Of a stretch of DNA of 14,820 bases, positions 14,370-14,820 are shown in pieces. Position 1 is the first letter of the stretch. Every line of letters starts with the position of its first letter. The stretch comes from Rhodobiaceae bacterium (GTDB lineage Bacteria > Pseudomonadota > Alphaproteobacteria > RS24): positions 1-14,820 of the forward strand of contig NYTN01000062.1 of the NCBI GenBank assembly GCA_002683515.1. The letters run 5' to 3'. Under the pieces are notes generated by a model that was not told the origin of the DNA, ran no database searches, and saw only the letters and a program-made list of their open reading frames with translations. Both the position numbers and the translations under genes were made by a program.

Positions 14370-14433
14370 CCGGTAGCAACACCATAAAACTTCTACCTAT
14401 CCCTTTTAAGTAAGCTGCTACCGGTTTTTTTTT
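14370..14433 (+). terminator. Rho-independent terminator with no gene upstream (possible small RNA end)
   Basis: CCGGTAGCA (14370-14378) pairs perfectly with TGCTACCGG (14416-14424) and is followed by nine Ts (14425-14433), pointing rightwards. The loop of 37 bases is long and rich in pyrimidines (CTTCTACCTATCCCTTTT). No plus-strand gene lies upstream, so it most likely ends a small RNA or prevents antisense readthrough. TTGATA at 14313-14318 may be part of a promoter, but no -10 is well spaced. Confidence 0.65.
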
Positions 14434-14473
14434 ATTCTCTTATTGAGTTGATTTCTCTTACGTTCAGGTTTTT

Positions 14474-14490
14474 TCTATGTAGGTCATAGA
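14474..14490. promoter_or_regulatory. Palindrome TCTATG-N5-CATAGA upstream of the rpmB promoter
   Basis: Perfect six-base arms around TAGGT, ending five bases before the -35 box of the rpmB promoter. It could be a regulator site, but at this length it could also be chance. Confidence 0.3.
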
Positions 14491-14495
14491 GGGGC

Positions 14496-14524
14496 TTGAC
14501 TGAGAGTGAACTCCCCCATATAAA
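14496..14524 (+). promoter_or_regulatory. Sigma-70 promoter for rpmB
   Basis: TTGACT (14496-14501), a 17-base spacer, TATAAA (14519-14524). Five of six consensus bases in each box and ideal spacing, 58 bases before the rpmB ATG. This fits a highly expressed ribosomal gene with a leader of about 50 bases, which contains a small CCAA/TTGG hairpin. Confidence 0.75.
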
Positions 14525-14582
14525 ACCCACCTTGGAACCAATGCGTTGGAAATAACGTGTAAAGCCTTTTCTGGAGAAAACA

Positions 14583-14820
14583 ATGTCTCGTGTTTGTGAA
14601 TTAACCGGCAAAGCTGTTATGTCAGGCAATAATGTGAGTCACGCTGTCAATAAAACACGGCGTAAATTTCTTCCTAATTTACAGCAGGTCAGCTTGCCGA
14701 GTGAAAAGCTAGGCAAAGCCCTAAAGTTCCGGATTAGCGCTCATGCGCTTCGTACTGTAGAGCATGTCGGTGGCATTGATGCTTTTCTTATGAAAGCTAA
14801 AGATGCCCAGCTTTCGCCAC
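14583..14820 (+). CDS. rpmB: 50S ribosomal protein L28 (5' part, cut by window end)
   Basis: The first 79 codons of ribosomal protein L28, a small basic protein of the large subunit. Translated start: MSRVCELTGKAVMSGNNVSH, then NKTRRKFLPNLQQVSLPSE, the characteristic L28 pattern with C5 and the TRR-F-PNLQ motif. Later residues (ISAHALRTVEHVGGIDAFL) fit alphaproteobacterial L28 of about 95-100 aa, so roughly 20 residues lie beyond the window. GGAGA sits about six bases before the ATG, and the sigma-70 promoter lies at 14496-14524. Divergent from the helicase, an arrangement seen in other Alphaproteobacteria. Confidence 0.96.
   Translation, partial: MSRVCELTGKAVMSGNNVSHAVNKTRRKFLPNLQQVSLPSEKLGKALKFRISAHALRTVEHVGGIDAFLMKAKDAQLSP

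Larger units (their letters stand above)
14072..14582. other. Gene-free spacer between helicase and rpmB
   Basis: About 510 bases with no gene I can support on either strand. It is AT-rich and holds an inverted repeat (14290-14311), an orphan terminator (14370-14433), a short palindrome (14474-14490) and the rpmB promoter (14496-14524). Only a 33-codon frame (14096-14197, plus) was seen, without a usable ribosome site. Confidence 0.8.

Overview
This window reads as ordinary chromosome from a low-to-moderate-GC alphaproteobacterium, probably free-living and aerobic. The evidence is a seven-iron ferredoxin FdxA next to a CarD-family regulator and an RpoH-type sigma factor, a SUV3/MgpS-type helicase divergent from rpmB, a Coq4-type ubiquinone protein, a class I cytochrome c, and an M48 lipoprotein protease with a degenerate LysM-like tail. 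I cannot fix the order or genus. I see no integrase, transposase, CRISPR array, tRNA or rRNA, and nothing clearly acquired.

Left part (1-6423), small metabolic units. An NahG-like flavin monooxygenase (minus) is divergent from a coq4 / YffB-like pair (plus), which overlap by one base. That pair converges on a minus-strand run that reads PNPOx-like FMN protein, cytochrome c, GT8-like glycosyltransferase, tusA. A TspO-like membrane protein and an alpha-methylacyl-CoA racemase-type enzyme run on the plus strand, the first of them divergent from the PNPOx-like gene.

Middle (6424-8085): an AT-rich spacer with a hairpin, then an exported M48 metalloprotease lipoprotein that ends one base from the convergent rpoH.

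Right part (8087-14071): an information-processing block on the minus strand. In transcription order it is helicase, S4 RNA-binding protein, TerB-like protein, fdxA, carD, rpoH. The first two are translationally coupled by a GTGA overlap. The order suggests RNA handling, transcription initiation and stress response grouped together. The CarD protein is unusual: its N-terminal half is a lysine/alanine/proline tail built from AAKKP repeats, like histone H1 or bacterial Hc1-like proteins, and it is encoded by a 15-bp DNA repeat.

Far right (14072-14820): a 500-base spacer with an inverted repeat, a strong orphan rho-independent terminator that fits the end of a small RNA, and a well-formed sigma-70 promoter driving rpmB, which is cut by the window end.

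No wholly new system is evident. The points most worth following are the H1-like CarD tail, the orphan terminator / candidate small RNA, and the Coq4-monooxygenase neighbourhood.
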